Source: an uncultured Ruminococcus sp. (GTDB lineage: Bacteria; Bacillota; Clostridia; Oscillospirales; Acutalibacteraceae). From it: a DNA stretch of 5,280 nucleotides. Under the pieces are notes generated by a model. It was not told the DNA's origin. It searched no databases and saw only the letters and a program-made list of their open reading frames with translations. Where the stretch lies: assembly GCA_902766585.1 (NCBI GenBank), contig CACXDV010000269.1, forward strand, positions 1-5,280. Reading direction: 5' to 3'. Position 1 is the first letter of the stretch; each line of letters begins with the position of its first letter. Both the position numbers and the translations under genes were made by a program. Below, one piece after another: positions 4,486 through 5,280 of the stretch.

Positions 4486-5280
4486 ATATGCCGTACTGAA
4501 AAAATATTTCGGATATGACAGCTTTCGCAGCGGTCAGGAGGAAATAACAGACTCCTTGACAGGAAAAAGAGATGTTCTTGCGGTAATGTCTACCGGCGCC
4601 GGAAAATCACTGTGCTATCAGATACCGGCGCTTTTGATGAGGGGCATTACCCTTGTCATATCACCGCTTATTTCTCTTATGCAGGATCAGGTAAGGATAT
4701 TGAAGGCTGCCGGAGTTCCCGCCGCATATCTCAACAGCTCCCTTAATCCCGCACAGATAAGCCTTGCTATAGAAAGAGCGTCGGCGGGGTGGTACAAGAT
4801 AATATATGTTGCTCCTGAAAGATTGAAGTCACAGAGGTTTATTGATTTTGCGCTGAATACGGAAATATCCATGATAGCTGTAGATGAGGCGCATTGTATA
4901 TCCATGTGGGGACATGAATTCCGACCGGGCTACAGAGAAATAGCTGATTTTATTGCGCTTCTGCCTGAAAGGCCTGTGACGGCGGCATTTACCGCAACCG
5001 CGGACAGCAGAGTGCGTGAGGATATTATGAATATGCTTCGTCTCAGGGAGCCTTTTGTATATATATCGGGCTTTGACAGACCGAATCTGTATTTTTCGGT
5101 TGTCAATACAGATGATAGCACCGGAATGGATTTCAGCCATAACAGAGGACTTGAGTATCTCTGCCGTTATGTTTCCGGCAGAAGGAATGAAAGCGGCATT
5201 ATTTACTGTATGACAAGGAACCGCACACAGAAGGTCTATGAGGCTCTGTCTGAGGCGGGAATACCCTCATGCATATATCA
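4475..5280 (+). CDS. recQ: ATP-dependent DNA helicase RecQ, 5' part, cut by the window end
   Basis: Superfamily 2 3'-to-5' DNA helicase for recombination and replication repair; 268 codons are present, and the frame is still open at the edge. Motifs in order (TTG = residue 1): motif 0 FGYDSFRSGQEEI (12-24), Walker A STGAGKS (39-45), motif Ia ISPLISLMQDQ (62-72), motif Ib APERL (113-117), motif II DEAH (137-140) running into the RecQ aromatic-rich loop CISMWGHEFRP (141-151), motif III FTATA (172-176), FDRPN (200-204) and motif IV SGIIYC (240-245). The loop has M144 where E. coli RecQ has glutamine. The RQC zinc-binding and HRDC domains would lie beyond the window. The start is uncertain. TTG 4475 gives MTDKYAVLKKYFGY, which fits the short N-termini of clostridial RecQ, and overlaps the previous gene by 11 bases. 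GTG 4463 and ATG 4427 are in-frame alternatives; the frame is closed by TAG at 4424. All seven ATT and fifteen ATA isoleucine codons, with no ATC, contrast with the wall-protein gene. Confidence 0.93.
   Translation, partial: MTDKYAVLKKYFGYDSFRSGQEEITDSLTGKRDVLAVMSTGAGKSLCYQIPALLMRGITLVISPLISLMQDQVRILKAAGVPAAYLNSSLNPAQISLAIERASAGWYKIIYVAPERLKSQRFIDFALNTEISMIAVDEAHCISMWGHEFRPGYREIADFIALLPERPVTAAFTATADSRVREDIMNMLRLREPFVYISGFDRPNLYFSVVNTDDSTGMDFSHNRGLEYLCRYVSGRRNESGIIYCMTRNRTQKVYEALSEAGIPSCIY

Noticed and set aside
1..5280. CRISPR array, tRNA, rRNA, insertion sequence or phage attachment site
   Set aside because: No regularly spaced repeats, cloverleaf, transposase frame or paired terminal repeats were seen on either strand.

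Overview
The window most likely comes from a low-to-moderate GC Gram-positive bacterium of the Clostridia, probably a Ruminococcus-like member of the Oscillospiraceae. This is inferred from strong AAGGAG-type ribosome sites, Bacillus-type sigma-A promoters and U-tract terminators. The protein types agree: a secreted DUF348/G5/3D wall protein of clostridial style, a DUF3783 protein and a clostridial-type RecQ. No sequence search was run, so the genus is a guess.

Layout: (a) 1-37 is an intrinsic terminator that probably closes an upstream gene outside the window. (b) About 38-530 is AT-rich and non-coding. It holds several inverted repeats, a weak candidate promoter (324-353) and a perfect match to the Bacillus WalR box (369-385). 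(c) A textbook sigma-A promoter (531-559) drives a secreted G5/3D-domain cell-wall protein (623-1810), which ends at a strong terminator (1816-1855). (d) An extended -10 promoter (1886-1894), with a perfect inverted repeat overlapping it, precedes a tight same-strand run: lepA (1959-3773), a DUF3783 protein (3784-4152), a UPF0213-type GIY-YIG protein (4153-4485) and recQ (from about 4475, cut by the window end). The gaps are 10 nt, 0 nt and an overlap of about 11 nt, so this looks like one operon with translational coupling.

The two transcription units look independent. The first serves the cell envelope, and its isoleucine codons are mostly ATC, which suggests high expression. The second joins a ribosome-associated GTPase, an uncharacterised small protein, a GIY-YIG nuclease-fold protein and a DNA-repair helicase, and recQ in it uses ATA heavily and ATC never. 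No mobile element, CRISPR array, tRNA or rRNA was seen. I found no convincing new multi-gene system. The points most worth a second look are the WalR-like box with the structured leader region, and the DUF3783-GIY-YIG-recQ grouping behind lepA.
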